In this document: positions 16,601 through 25,087 of the stretch, piece by piece
Position numbering within the stretch: position 1 is the first letter of the stretch
Layout: every line of letters starts with the position of its first letter
Assembly (NCBI RefSeq): GCF_036016955.1
Contig: NZ_JAYWXI010000002.1
Span: 186,001-250,000 of the forward strand
DNA from: JAYWXI01 sp036016955
GTDB lineage: Bacteria; Bacteroidota; Bacteroidia; Flavobacteriales; Weeksellaceae
Length of the DNA stretch: 64,000 bases
Direction of reading: 5' to 3'
The notes under the pieces: generated by a model
What the model saw: the letters and a program-made list of their open reading frames with translations, nothing else
Database searches by the model: none
What the model was told of the DNA's origin: nothing
Made by a program: the position numbers and the translations under genes

Positions 16601-18614
16601 ATCGCAGAAATTCAACAGCCCTTTAACGGTGGAGGTGCAAAACTTCCGAATCGAAACCATTACGGACATCATCCGAAAAGATTCTCTTTTGGCCCAAGGC
16701 GGTATTGACGGTACCCTTCGTGTGGAGCATTTTGGAAAACCGTTGGCTCTGACTACGAACCTTGATGTGACGGATTTGAAAGTCTTCGGAAGTCCCGTAG
16801 GCAATCTTAAAGTGGATGTAAAAACCAAAACGCCCGAGGTGCTTTATGCCGATGTAGTGCTTAGTGGTTTTGATAATGACGTGAGAATTAACGGGGATTA
16901 CCTTTTGGCCGACAATGCTTTCGATTTGCAGCTCAAGATTAATCGTTTGCAGATGAAAACATTGCAGGGGCTTAGCGGAAACGCTATTCAGAAGGCCACG
17001 GGGCATCTTTCCGGGAAAATTAACATTACGGGAACGGCGAACGAACCGAATCTTAGAGGGGCATTGGGATTCAATAATGCCGGTTTGGAAATTACCCAAA
17101 CGGGGAGTGTGTTTTCCGATATAAACGATGAAATCCGTTTTACGGGAGAGGGGATGGTTTTCGATCGTTTTGCACTTAATGACAATGAAGGAAACCGCTT
17201 GGTATTGGACGGTAAAATCCACACGAAAGACTATAGGGACTTCCGTTTTGACCTTGGGGTTAATGCGGACGGTTTCCGTTTGGTGGATTCCGAAGAGGAT
17301 AACGATCGTATGATGTACGGGGTGTTGGTTTTGGATGCGGCGTTGCATATCGGTGGCGACTTGGCGCTTCCGGAGGTTGATGGTCGTTTGGCGGTAACCG
17401 ACAAAACGGATTTCACATTGGTTATGCCACAAAGCACTCCGGCCAAACAGACCAGGGAAGGTATTCTTGAATTTGTGGATAAGGACAAGGTGGCCCTGAA
17501 CCAAACCTTAAAAACGGATAGTTTGGATACCCAAAGCCGTATAAAAGGGATGGACGTGAGTGTGAATATCGGCTTGGACAAGGAGGCTAAATTCTCTCTG
17601 ATTATTGATAAAGCCAGTGGTGATTTTGTGAAAATTCAGGGGGAGGCCGATCTTACGGGAGGGATTGATCCTTCGGGGAAAACCACTTTGGTAGGGGTAT
17701 TCCAGGTGGAAAAAGGAGATTATGAAATGTCGTTCAGTTTGGTCAAAAGGAAATTTGAAATACAGAAAGGGAGCACCATTACTTGGACGGGCGAGCCTAC
17801 GGCGGCGAATTTGGATATCACGGCTGTTTACAAAACCAATGCGGCACCGATTGACTTGGTTCAGCAGCAGATTACGGGACGCTCCTCTGCGGAGATGAAT
17901 ATGTACAAACAGCGCATCCCTTTCAATACGCTTCTCCATCTTGACGGCGAGCTTCTGAAACCGGTCATTACTTTTGATATTACCACGGACGATGAAAATC
18001 CTTCGGTGGCTACTTTTGTTATGGAGGACACCAAGATGAAATTGGAGCAGCTCCGTACCAACGAAAACGAGATGAATAAACAGGTTTTTGCTTTGTTGAT
18101 GCTCAATCGTTTTATTGGCGAAAACCCTTTCCAGAGCGAATCGGGGGTTTCGGCGGGGACCATGGCCAGACAAAGTGTCAGCCAAATTCTTTCTCAGCAG
18201 CTTAATAATATTGCTTCCGACCTGATTGCTGGTGTGGATTTGACATTTGATTTCGATTCTTATGAAGAGTATTCTACCGGCTCGCGAAATCAAAGAACGG
18301 ACATGAATGTGGCTTTGAGCAAGCGGCTTTTGGATGACCGTTTAAAAGTGTCGATTGGCAGCAGTTTCGGCTTGGAAGGTGGGGCCAGACAGAACGAAAA
18401 TATGACGAACATTGCGGGGGATATTGCGGTGGATTATAGTCTTTCCAAAGACGGGCGTTACCTGCTGAGGGCTTACCGTAAGAACGAATACCAAGTGGCT
18501 CTTCAGGGGCAAATCATAGAAACGGGGTTGAGTTTCGTCATCACTTTGGATTATGATGATTTCAAAACGATTTTTCGGAAAAGTAAACTTAAAACCGGAT
18601 TACAAAAAAAATAA
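13632..18614 (+). CDS. tamB: Translocation and assembly module protein TamB
   Basis: A 1,660-residue AsmA/TamB-type protein: one N-terminal inner-membrane helix (about residues 12-32), a long beta-rich periplasmic body that bridges inner and outer membrane, and the conserved C-terminal TamB (DUF490) domain from about residue 1,200. That domain includes FQVEKGDYEMSFSLVKRKFE and the NKQVFALLMLNRFIGENPF segment. TamB proteins aid outer-membrane protein assembly and/or phospholipid transport. The start is TTG: an in-frame TAA lies at 13611-13613 with no ATG or GTG between, and the next ATG would remove the membrane helix. tamL begins 2 bp after the stop, so the two form an operon. Confidence 0.92.
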   Translation: MKVNARKILKYGAVALLSFVVLLVVLVLSLRLPAVQNAIKDRLVVYLEDKIQTKVELQRFYVGFPNSLVMENLYLQGKSEDTLLYAKKFDVGLDIPKLLSNTVDLTSIELEGIRANIVRHPDGRFNFDYILDAFATKEEEASESKPFVISLDKIRLKDIGISFVDRQAGNHTRVYFKHFDTRVKTFDLDKNSYALNTIAMDGLRLKLHQDLLEEAGKKVEEKVDSLNRKNPMNLSLGEIKLTDFNIDYGDENTKTFAKIVFGELSTRINGMDLPRNRYDIDRVMLKEAVIDARLHLVEKPSSDGEKKSMAEEENALQLLLGEMIIDNVRASYRNTAAKPATRGMDFNRLNFSNLHLDLRDFQMQEGAVTGEIRSARVKEGGGLDLRRLQTEFAYADRKAYLKKLYLETPYTVLRDEVTLTYDSVEQLVSNPGAVGVLASVRDSRVGFRDLLYFAPDLRHTSPFDKYPNAILNIDARLKGKINDLNISAFQVSGLGDLNVAVSGTVKNAMNPEKLRYDLNLRNISTSSATLRGLLPANTLPSTLTLPSKMVLSGRAKGSLSFVDTQLKLLSNLGNAVLDARVDMAEKGRELYTVKGRFQNFQLGTILQNKDLGMVSGRIFANGQNFDVMNGVSEVRGTLEAFDYNRYRYRNVALSAKVNRGQYWAKVNSDDPNANLNLTASGRYQNNRPTVALEGQIIKLDLHRLGFYQEPLLLAGSIDGAFSSLDPDALNGKLSLSHFALSNGKEVYPVQDIHITAEAQEYANRLSLRSQVADVDLDGNYKLTQIFGALQNTIHRYYRFQKTDGSTPIAPNQYFTFEAVLKDDDLLRRFVPELTRFEEIRLEGRYDADRQRLHFNGAVPSVTYADNTISGGSFNVANNDNALVYDLEIAKVETASMAVHRLALKGDVSDNTLRYTLSTEDEKQVRQFLVAGRLQSLGEGMKLSLNPDGLQLNYDHWKVAEDNAIHFGEKGFFAQNFTLSHDGSRIAVNSESQKFNSPLTVEVQNFRIETITDIIRKDSLLAQGGIDGTLRVEHFGKPLALTTNLDVTDLKVFGSPVGNLKVDVKTKTPEVLYADVVLSGFDNDVRINGDYLLADNAFDLQLKINRLQMKTLQGLSGNAIQKATGHLSGKINITGTANEPNLRGALGFNNAGLEITQTGSVFSDINDEIRFTGEGMVFDRFALNDNEGNRLVLDGKIHTKDYRDFRFDLGVNADGFRLVDSEEDNDRMMYGVLVLDAALHIGGDLALPEVDGRLAVTDKTDFTLVMPQSTPAKQTREGILEFVDKDKVALNQTLKTDSLDTQSRIKGMDVSVNIGLDKEAKFSLIIDKASGDFVKIQGEADLTGGIDPSGKTTLVGVFQVEKGDYEMSFSLVKRKFEIQKGSTITWTGEPTAANLDITAVYKTNAAPIDLVQQQITGRSSAEMNMYKQRIPFNTLLHLDGELLKPVITFDITTDDENPSVATFVMEDTKMKLEQLRTNENEMNKQVFALLMLNRFIGENPFQSESGVSAGTMARQSVSQILSQQLNNIASDLIAGVDLTFDFDSYEEYSTGSRNQRTDMNVALSKRLLDDRLKVSIGSSFGLEGGARQNENMTNIAGDIAVDYSLSKDGRYLLRAYRKNEYQVALQGQIIETGLSFVITLDYDDFKTIFRKSKLKTGLQKK

Positions 18615-18616
18615 TT

Positions 18617-20953
18617 ATGCGAACGCAGAAAATAGGGAATAAATCTTTTTTTTCGGGATGTGCTGGAGGACTTTCTTTGGTTCTTCTATCGCTCGTTTCT
18701 TCTTGTAACACCCGCTATCTTAACGATGGCGAGCTGCTTTACACGGGCGCCGAAATCCGTATTGAGAATGACACGATGGGGAAATCCGAGCGTGCCGGAT
18801 TAAAGAGCCGTTTGGAGGAAAATCTAACCCCGAAACCCAATGCTTCTTTTCTGGGGCTTCGTCCCAAATTGTATGTTTGGAACCTCACGAAAGACACCAA
18901 AAAAGAAAAAGGATTGAGCCACTGGCTGAAAAACAAAGTCGGAGAAGAACCGGTGCTTTTGTCTTCCGTGGATCGGGAATTCAATACTTCAATTATCGAA
19001 AATTACTCCGAGAACAAAGGTTATTTTAATGTTCGGGCGTCTTACGATACGCTTGTCCGGGGCAAAAAGGCAAAAGTGGTCTATCGGGTGAAAACGGGAC
19101 CTCGTTACCGTATTGCCGAGGTGGATTTTCCCAAAGACTCGACCAAAATCAATGCTGAAATCCAAAAACTGGCTTCCAAGTCTTTGCTTAAAAAAGGAAA
19201 ACCTTTCGATTTGGACGTGGTGATTGCCGAAAGGGAACGAATCGACAGCCGTCTGAAGGAAAACGGGTTTTATTATTTTCATCCCGATAACCTCATCGTG
19301 CAGGCGGATAGTACGGTTAACCAACGCCCTGAGGTGGAACTTACCGTCAAGCTGAAGGACAATGTGCCTTCGTTGGCCAAACGTCAATTTACCATCGGTA
19401 ATGTTATTGTTTTTCCCGATTATAATATTCGCCATGTGAGCGAAGGAAAGTACCGCGTACCGGCAAATATCGATTCGCTGGAGGTTTATAAAGATTTTTA
19501 TATTGCCGATCCGGAGCACAAATTCAAACCGAGGATTTTCGATCGTGCACTTTACTTTAACAAAGGGGACATTTACAATAGGGGCGACCATAACCTGACG
19601 CTTAACCGCTTGATCAGTTTGGGGGTTTTCAAGTTTGTAAAAAACGAATTTGTTATTTCGGATTCCTTGCGTAACCGTTTCGATGTTTATTATATGCTTA
19701 CTCCGCGGGAGTTTCAATCTTTGCGGGTGGAAACTACGGGGCGCACCAACTCTGCCAATTATGGCGGTGGAGAACTTAACCTCAATTGGACGCATCGAAA
19801 TATTTTCCGAGGAGCCGAGCAGCTCAAAACTTCACTTTATGGCGCATTTGATATGCAGATGGGTGGACAGAGGGACGGGAACAATATCTTTCGGGCCGGT
19901 GCTAATGCCCAACTATCCATTCCGCGTTTGGTGGCGCCGTTTCGATTTTCTTCTTCCAGTGGGTTTGTTCCGAGAACCAATGCCTCGTTGGGGTATGAAT
20001 ACAACAGTCGCACAAGACTTTACTCACTGCATAACTTTAATGCTTCCTTTGGGTATTTATGGAAAGAAAACGTGAGGAAGGAGCACGATTTAAAAGTGAT
20101 GCAGGCGACTTTGGTTTATCCGGAAAAGATCACCCCCGAATACGAGGTGCAAATGGCGGTTTATCCGACTTTGCGCAGGGTGGTGGAAGAGCAGTTTATT
20201 TTCGGGCCGACGTACGCTTACACGTACACCAACACCATGCTTCCGAAAAAGACAACGCTTTACTATCGCGGGATGTTGGATTTGGCAGGAAACCTTACAG
20301 GGCTTTTAATGGGAGCCGATGCCAAAAACGGGAAGCAGAAAGAGATTTTCCGCCTGCCTTTCAGTCAATATGCGAAAATGGAACACGACTTGCGTCTTTA
20401 CCACCGTTTGTCGGAGAAGCAAAGCATCGCTGCAAGGACGGTTTTAGGAATCGCTCTGCCTTATGGTAATTCTGAGTATATGCCTTTTTCCCGACAGTTT
20501 TTTGTAGGGGGAAGCAATAGTGTTCGGGCTTTCCGTGCCAGAACCTTGGGGCCAGGAAGTTATGACCCCCGAACGCAGACCACTTCGTTCTTTTTTGATC
20601 AGGCGGGAGACCTTAAGCTGGAAATCAATGCCGAATATCGGGCTAATCTGTATCGCTTTCTTAATGCTGCTGCTTTTGTGGATGCAGGGAATATTTGGCT
20701 GGTGAATGAAGATCCTAACCGCCCCGGAGGGAAGTTTTCCGGGCGATTTATGAAAGAAATCGCTGTGGGGGCAGGGCTGGGGCTCCGACTGGATTTTTCT
20801 ATTCTTATTCTTCGGCTGGATTTGGCTGTGCCGCTTAGGGTTCCTTATTATGAAGAAAAAGACCGCTGGATGTTTGATAAAATTGATTTCGGCAATGCCG
20901 CTTGGAGAAGAGATAATTTAATGTTAAATATAGCCATAGGCTATCCATTCTAA
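18617..20953 (+). CDS. tamL: TamL-type Omp85 outer-membrane lipoprotein
   Basis: A 778-residue Omp85 family protein. The N-terminus has a signal sequence ending in a lipobox (LVSSC, Cys30), which marks the Bacteroidota TamL variant of TamA. POTRA-like domains follow (about residues 40-360; ENYSENKGYFNVRASYDT is typical), then a 16-stranded barrel with the Omp85 motif VGGSNSVRAFRAR and a C-terminal strand ending in Phe. Directly downstream of tamB, with which it should form the trans-envelope TAM complex. Annotation pipelines often call it BamA or 'surface antigen D15'; the context favours TamL. Confidence 0.92.
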   Translation: MRTQKIGNKSFFSGCAGGLSLVLLSLVSSCNTRYLNDGELLYTGAEIRIENDTMGKSERAGLKSRLEENLTPKPNASFLGLRPKLYVWNLTKDTKKEKGLSHWLKNKVGEEPVLLSSVDREFNTSIIENYSENKGYFNVRASYDTLVRGKKAKVVYRVKTGPRYRIAEVDFPKDSTKINAEIQKLASKSLLKKGKPFDLDVVIAERERIDSRLKENGFYYFHPDNLIVQADSTVNQRPEVELTVKLKDNVPSLAKRQFTIGNVIVFPDYNIRHVSEGKYRVPANIDSLEVYKDFYIADPEHKFKPRIFDRALYFNKGDIYNRGDHNLTLNRLISLGVFKFVKNEFVISDSLRNRFDVYYMLTPREFQSLRVETTGRTNSANYGGGELNLNWTHRNIFRGAEQLKTSLYGAFDMQMGGQRDGNNIFRAGANAQLSIPRLVAPFRFSSSSGFVPRTNASLGYEYNSRTRLYSLHNFNASFGYLWKENVRKEHDLKVMQATLVYPEKITPEYEVQMAVYPTLRRVVEEQFIFGPTYAYTYTNTMLPKKTTLYYRGMLDLAGNLTGLLMGADAKNGKQKEIFRLPFSQYAKMEHDLRLYHRLSEKQSIAARTVLGIALPYGNSEYMPFSRQFFVGGSNSVRAFRARTLGPGSYDPRTQTTSFFFDQAGDLKLEINAEYRANLYRFLNAAAFVDAGNIWLVNEDPNRPGGKFSGRFMKEIAVGAGLGLRLDFSILILRLDLAVPLRVPYYEEKDRWMFDKIDFGNAAWRRDNLMLNIAIGYPF

Positions 20954-20965
20954 TAAATTAAACAG

Positions 20966-21892
20966 ATGACTAAACGAGTGAAATTTTTGTGGGAGGTTTT
21001 ATTGAAAGCGGCTCAGGACTGGGCATCGTCCAATGCCATGCGTAATTCGGCGAGTATTGCTTATTATGCGATTTTTTCGATTCCGGGTTTATTGATTATT
21101 ATTATTTGGTTGGCGGGGTATTTCTTCGGCGAAGAAGCCATTCGTGGGGAAATCAGTCATCAAATTAGCGAAGCGGTGGGCTACGAGGCGGCTCAGAGTA
21201 TTGAGCAGATGGTGGCCGGGTCGCTTATTGATAAAGATAATGTTTTGATGAAAACCGTAGGGGTTTTTTCATTGGTTTTTGGGGCGACGACGCTTTTTTT
21301 TCAGTTGCAGAAATCGTTGAATGACCTTTGGAGCATTGAGCCGGCTCCAAAGAAAGCGTTAATTAATTTTGTGCTCAGCCGAGCCAACTCTCTTGGGATG
21401 ATCCTGATTATCGGGTTTCTGATGACCATTACCATGATTTTTTCTTCGGTTGTTAGTTTTCTCAATGGGTATATTACTCATAGTCTGGGGTTTGAAACGT
21501 ATAATCTCATGCAGATTGTTAACTTTTCGGCGGGGTTTATTTTGACGACGTTGGTATTTGCGTTTATGTTTAAGGTTTTGCCGGATGTGCAGTTGGGGTG
21601 GCGTTTGGTTTGGCCAGGAGCGTTGCTTACTTCTTTACTTTTCACGGCGGGTAAGTTTATATTGAGTTATTATTTTACTTCGTTTCAGCCTACTTCTACA
21701 TTTGGGACGGCGGGTACGATTGTTTTGGTGATGATGTGGATTAATTATTCTTGCATGTTGGTTTTTTTCGGTGCGGAGTTCACTCGGGTGTTTGCCGCTA
21801 AATCGGGGCAGGCCATTAAACCTTCGCGTTTTGCCAGTTGGAACAGGCTGAAGCAGTTGGAAGCAAAAGTAGGAACCGAGGAGGAAGAATAA
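20966..21892 (+). CDS. YihY/BrkB family membrane protein
   Basis: A 308-residue inner-membrane protein with about six transmembrane segments and the family marks MRNSASIAYYAIFSIPGLLII (N-terminal), FGATTLFFQLQKSLNDLW and the C-terminal GTAGTIVLVMMWINYSCMLV followed by FFGAEFTRVFA. This family was once called 'ribonuclease BN', which is not supported; the true role is unknown. It starts 12 bp after tamL and may belong to the same transcript, which would be consistent with envelope function. Confidence 0.88.
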   Translation: MTKRVKFLWEVLLKAAQDWASSNAMRNSASIAYYAIFSIPGLLIIIIWLAGYFFGEEAIRGEISHQISEAVGYEAAQSIEQMVAGSLIDKDNVLMKTVGVFSLVFGATTLFFQLQKSLNDLWSIEPAPKKALINFVLSRANSLGMILIIGFLMTITMIFSSVVSFLNGYITHSLGFETYNLMQIVNFSAGFILTTLVFAFMFKVLPDVQLGWRLVWPGALLTSLLFTAGKFILSYYFTSFQPTSTFGTAGTIVLVMMWINYSCMLVFFGAEFTRVFAAKSGQAIKPSRFASWNRLKQLEAKVGTEEEE

Positions 21893-21993
21893 CGCTTTTT
21901 TTTGAAGGGCAGGAATTTGTTATTGGAATTGGTCGTCCGATGGAAGTAATTTCGACGGACGATTTTCTGAAGGATAGATTACGAAAACTTCAG

Positions 21994-22001
21994 TACTTTT
22001 G
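21994..22001 (+). promoter_or_regulatory. -7 promoter element for pth
   Basis: A perfect TACTTTTG 59 bp upstream of the GTG start of pth, inside the 168-bp gap after the YihY gene. The -33 element is weak. Confidence 0.45.
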
Positions 22002-22060
22002 CGGTGTTTTCTCGGACGGAAAGCGAATTAGAACCCAAAACTCAAAGAAAATACATACAC

Positions 22061-22624
22061 GTGAAATATCTTATTGTAGGACTAGGAAATAAAGGGGCAG
22101 AATACGAAAACACTCGTCATAATATTGGTTTTAAGGTAGTGGAAAAGCTGGCGGAAACGATAGAGGCTCCTTTTAAAACGGCTAATTTCGGTTGGCTGGC
22201 GGAGGGCAAATACAAGGGGCGGAAAGTTTTGCTTTTGAAACCGGATACTTATATGAACCTCTCGGGGAAAGCCATTAAATTTTGGATGCAGAAAGAAAAC
22301 ATTCCTTTGGAAAATCTTTTGGTTATTACGGATGATTTGGCTTTGCCGTTCGGGACGTTGAGGATGAAAATGAAAGGTTCGGATGCAGGGCATAACGGAC
22401 TGAAGAGTGTTCAGGGGGAGCTTCAGACTCAAAACTACCCTAGGCTTCGTTTTGGCATTTCGGCTAATTTTGCTCAGGGACGGCAGGTGGATTATGTGAT
22501 TGGCGAATGGACCGACGAAGAGAAGGAGAAGTTGGGAGAGAGAATCGAGCAATTTTCGAAGGCTTCTTTGGCGTTTGTGTTTGCTGGGATTCAGAATGCC
22601 ATGACGGGATTCAACGGAAAATAG
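22061..22624 (+). CDS. pth: Peptidyl-tRNA hydrolase
   Basis: Recycles peptidyl-tRNA dropped from ribosomes by cleaving the ester bond. The 187-residue frame starts at GTG, which gives the standard N-terminus (K)YLIVGLGNKG; an upstream in-frame ATG at 22004 would add 19 non-homologous residues and lies just after the promoter box. Catalytic His20 and tRNA-binding Asn10 are present (GLGN, TRHNIGF), as are KPDTYMNLSG and the DDLALPFG / GSDAGHNGLKS loops. Length is normal. Downstream is the terminator of the convergent minus-strand operon. Confidence 0.96.
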   Translation: MKYLIVGLGNKGAEYENTRHNIGFKVVEKLAETIEAPFKTANFGWLAEGKYKGRKVLLLKPDTYMNLSGKAIKFWMQKENIPLENLLVITDDLALPFGTLRMKMKGSDAGHNGLKSVQGELQTQNYPRLRFGISANFAQGRQVDYVIGEWTDEEKEKLGERIEQFSKASLAFVFAGIQNAMTGFNGK

Positions 22625-22628
22625 AGAT

Positions 22629-22662
22629 AAAAAAAGCCGAGGCTTCACAGAAAAGCCCCGGC
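22629..22662 (-). terminator. Terminator of the carbonic anhydrase/outer-membrane protein operon
   Basis: On the minus strand: 10-bp stem GCCGGGGCTT / AAGCCTCGGC with one G-U wobble (22636-22662) followed by seven T. On the plus strand the wobble becomes an A-C mismatch and there is no T-tract. Confidence 0.85.
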
Positions 22663-22692
22663 GGGAATCTATTTATAAAAATAGAAAAAAGC

Positions 22693-23547
22693 CTAACGGT
22701 GTGGCGGCTCGTAAATGAGCCTAAGGAACGAGCTGAAGCGCTCGTTGTGTTTGCTTACGGGAATTCCCGTGACAATACCCAGCATGATTTCGTTATTGAC
22801 GACCAATCTCATTTGAGGTCGGATGACCATGTCGAAATTATTGCGGTAAAATTCTTTGTTAAACTCCACACCAATAAAGTTTCTGGTGCCCGAAATCATG
22901 TAGTGAACGTTGCTGTTTACCTGCAGGGTATGATGCCAGCTTTGGTCCGAGAAATGTTGCTCGATGACCGGTCCGGTGTAGAGCAGGGTGTGGAAATTGT
23001 TTCCCCAGCGTTTGGCGGCCACGAAAAAAGGATTGAAGACGTTTCCCGTAAAAAAACGTTCATTCTTCATGTTGTTAAAGGTATTGAGCTCGAATTCGTG
23101 GATGTAGCCCAACGCCAGCGAAGTCGATTTTTCTTCGTTTACCAGGAAAGTGTATTGAGCGGCCATTTTTAAACTGTTGATGGCGTTATCTGGTTTGAAG
23201 CCATCGTTGTTTTTGGAGTAAATGGAGAAGGGAATTTCCACCTCCAGACCCAAACGGTCGATAGGCGCCCATTCGTATTCGACGAGGCCTTCGTATTTGT
23301 CGTAATTGTTTTTATCGGTGATGCCGAAACCGGCGTTCCATTCTTTCTCTCCTTTTCTGGCGCCCAAATCGCGGATCAGGTCGATGTAAAGTGGTTCGGC
23401 GTGTAGGACTTTTGGGGGATGATTTTTGGGGTTTTCGACTTGGTGGATGTATTCCAAATCCAGTTTCCGTTCATGGGAAAGACTGTCTTTCTCTTGCGCG
23501 TGGCAAAGTACGGAAAAAGAAAAAATCAGGACAAAAAACGTTCTCAT
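22693..23547 (-). CDS. Secreted outer-membrane beta-barrel-like protein with HAEPL motif
   Basis: A 284-residue protein with a signal peptide (MRTFFVLIFSFSVLCHAQ, cleavage after the AQ region) and alternating beta-strand sequence consistent with a small outer-membrane barrel. The segment VLHAEPLYIDLIRDLGARKGE (about residues 46-66) is a strongly conserved-looking signature I have seen in outer-membrane 'transporter' proteins of unknown substrate. It overlaps the upstream DUF2490 gene by 4 bp (ATGA), so the two are translationally coupled. It sits last in the minus-strand operon after a carbonic anhydrase; a link to inorganic carbon handling is only suggested by position. Confidence 0.75.
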   Translation of the reverse strand: MRTFFVLIFSFSVLCHAQEKDSLSHERKLDLEYIHQVENPKNHPPKVLHAEPLYIDLIRDLGARKGEKEWNAGFGITDKNNYDKYEGLVEYEWAPIDRLGLEVEIPFSIYSKNNDGFKPDNAINSLKMAAQYTFLVNEEKSTSLALGYIHEFELNTFNNMKNERFFTGNVFNPFFVAAKRWGNNFHTLLYTGPVIEQHFSDQSWHHTLQVNSNVHYMISGTRNFIGVEFNKEFYRNNFDMVIRPQMRLVVNNEIMLGIVTGIPVSKHNERFSSFLRLIYEPPHR

Positions 23548-24236
23548 CGGGATAGATTCAAGGTGTTGAATATAGCGATTTGGATTTGACCTTGGTTTTG
23601 TTTCGGCGAGAAAGGGCTTTGCCCCTTGGTGATGACGGTTTGGTCCATGTAGCCGATTTCAAACCGGGTGTTTTTGTTAAGGACGTAACCTAGGGCGAGG
23701 TAAATCCGATTTCGATCGAACACTCGGCTTTCGGGTACGATAAAGATTTCGTTATAGGCCGAAAGGTAGGTGGATTTGGCTTCCATGCCTTGTTTGGACA
23801 AGGGGAGGTTTGCGGCTAAAAAATACCGGCCTCTTAGTCTGAAGTCATTGGTGTCGAGAAACCGCTGTTCGGTACGGAAGCGGTGTTGGATTAATGCTTT
23901 TCCCCATTTCGATTTATGGATGAACTGCTGGTAGATGCGGTGTTCGGAAGAGGTTTGCCGGCGAAGGTCACCGTCTCCGTAATTGGTAATGTAGCCGTAG
24001 CCCAAAAGCAGGTTATCGTTGTTTTCGGAAAGGTTAAGGCCGACACCGGTTCTTAGTAGGATTTGTTGGGGGGAGGCTTGGGGATTTTCGTTACGGAATT
24101 GGGCTTCCGTCCACCAGTTCCATTTCGGAGAGAGAGCCTGATTGCCGAAATACATAAACCAAGCGTTATCGAAATTTTCTTTCTGGGCAGAAAAAAGGCC
24201 TCCGACAAAAACCAAAAGCAGTGCTAATTTTTTCAT
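23544..24236 (-). CDS. DUF2490 family outer-membrane protein
   Basis: A 230-residue protein with signal peptide (MKKLALLLVFVGGLFSAQ) and a beta-rich body ending in an aromatic-rich strand, typical of DUF2490 outer-membrane barrels. WFMYFGNQALSPKWNWWTEAQ and the IQHRFRTEQRFL segment are the DUF2490 hallmarks. The chosen ATG at 24236 gives the signal peptide at the very N-terminus; the frame is open further upstream to 24320, but that would put 28 unrelated residues ahead of it and overlap the carbonic anhydrase gene. Function unknown. Confidence 0.82.
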   Translation of the reverse strand: MKKLALLLVFVGGLFSAQKENFDNAWFMYFGNQALSPKWNWWTEAQFRNENPQASPQQILLRTGVGLNLSENNDNLLLGYGYITNYGDGDLRRQTSSEHRIYQQFIHKSKWGKALIQHRFRTEQRFLDTNDFRLRGRYFLAANLPLSKQGMEAKSTYLSAYNEIFIVPESRVFDRNRIYLALGYVLNKNTRFEIGYMDQTVITKGQSPFSPKQNQGQIQIAIFNTLNLSR

Positions 24237-24254
24237 TTTTATATAGTCTGAAAT

Positions 24255-24274
24255 AGGCCGGCAATTACCGGCCT
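24255..24274. other. Short perfect hairpin between carbonic anhydrase and DUF2490 genes
   Basis: Stem AGGCCGG / CCGGCCT with loop CAATTA. The minus-strand tail is only TATTTC, so it may act as a weak terminator or an mRNA processing/stability element within the operon. Confidence 0.6.
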
Positions 24275-24288
24275 TTTGAATGATGAGA

Positions 24289-24924
24289 TTAAAGCCAGGT
24301 AACCACTCCGGTTTCCACATCGTAGTTTGCGCCTACGATTTTGATTTTTCCTTCTTTTTCCAATTTTCTTAAGGTGGAACTTTGGTGGCGGATATCTTCA
24401 ATGGTTTTTTTCACGTTGTGCACATTGAGTCTTTCCAACAAATCGGCGTTTAGGGAGGTTCTTTCCTCGTCTTCCTTTAGGATGTCTTCAATTAACGGGT
24501 CGAAATGATAAATGAGGTGGTTGAGGTTATCCATTCCTAAGTCCTCAATTTTGGCAGCATCCAATCCTCCTTTCAGGGCCCCGCATTTGCTGTGTCCCAA
24601 TACGACGATTAGTTTGGAGCCTGCTACATTACATCCGAACTCCATGGAGCCCAAAATATCTTGGTTGACAAAGTTTCCGGCAATACGGATGCTGAAAATA
24701 TCCCCCAACCCTTGGTCGAAAATCAGCTCTGCGGAAGTACGGCTGTCGATGCAACTCAGAATAACGGCAAAGGGCCATTGACCTTCCGTGGTGTCGTTGA
24801 CTTGTTCCAAAAGGTTTCGGTTGATTTTCAGATTGTTAACGAATCGGTCATTCCCTTCTTTAAGAAATTGAATGGCTTTTTCCGGTGTAATGGTGGCCTG
24901 GGTTTCTGAAGTGTGTGCTTTCAT
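24289..24924 (-). CDS. Beta-carbonic anhydrase (first copy)
   Basis: Interconverts CO2 and bicarbonate. The 211-residue protein has the beta-class zinc site: Cys58 and Asp60-Arg62 in LSCIDSRTS, His111 and Cys114 in LGHSKCGALKGG. The sequence resembles the short plant-type/bacterial beta class with RIAGNFVN. No signal peptide, so probably cytoplasmic. It is downstream of the SulP transporter on the same strand (163-bp gap with a strong hairpin), which suggests that the transporter carries bicarbonate. It differs clearly from the second copy at 27281-27955. Confidence 0.93.
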   Translation of the reverse strand: MKAHTSETQATITPEKAIQFLKEGNDRFVNNLKINRNLLEQVNDTTEGQWPFAVILSCIDSRTSAELIFDQGLGDIFSIRIAGNFVNQDILGSMEFGCNVAGSKLIVVLGHSKCGALKGGLDAAKIEDLGMDNLNHLIYHFDPLIEDILKEDEERTSLNADLLERLNVHNVKKTIEDIRHQSSTLRKLEKEGKIKIVGANYDVETGVVTWL

Positions 24925-24996
24925 GTTTTCTTTTATTATTTAGTGATTTTGATACCTAAGTAAGTTTTTAGTTCTCTTTTTTCATTTTTTGACTCT

Positions 24997-25034
24997 CACT
25001 TTGCCGGAAACCCAATAGGATTCCCGGCAAAGTG
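24997..25034. other. 11-bp perfect hairpin without U-tract between SulP and carbonic anhydrase genes
   Basis: CACTTTGCCGG (24997-25007) pairs with CCGGCAAAGTG (25024-25034), 16-nt loop. Neither side is followed by a T-run, so it is not a standard terminator. RNA processing or 3' end protection of the sulP message is possible. Confidence 0.65.
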
Positions 25035-25087
25035 AAGAATTGTTTGAAAAATTTAGATTTGATTTTTATTAATCAGTCCTCACGGTC

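Noticed and set aside
16623..17504. Minus-strand open frame (293 codons) inside tamB
   Set aside because: Antisense shadow in a long coding gene, no recognisable domain or start context.
18617..20953. BamA
   Set aside because: The lipobox and direct coupling to tamB fit TamL; BamA normally has no lipid anchor and lies in other gene contexts.
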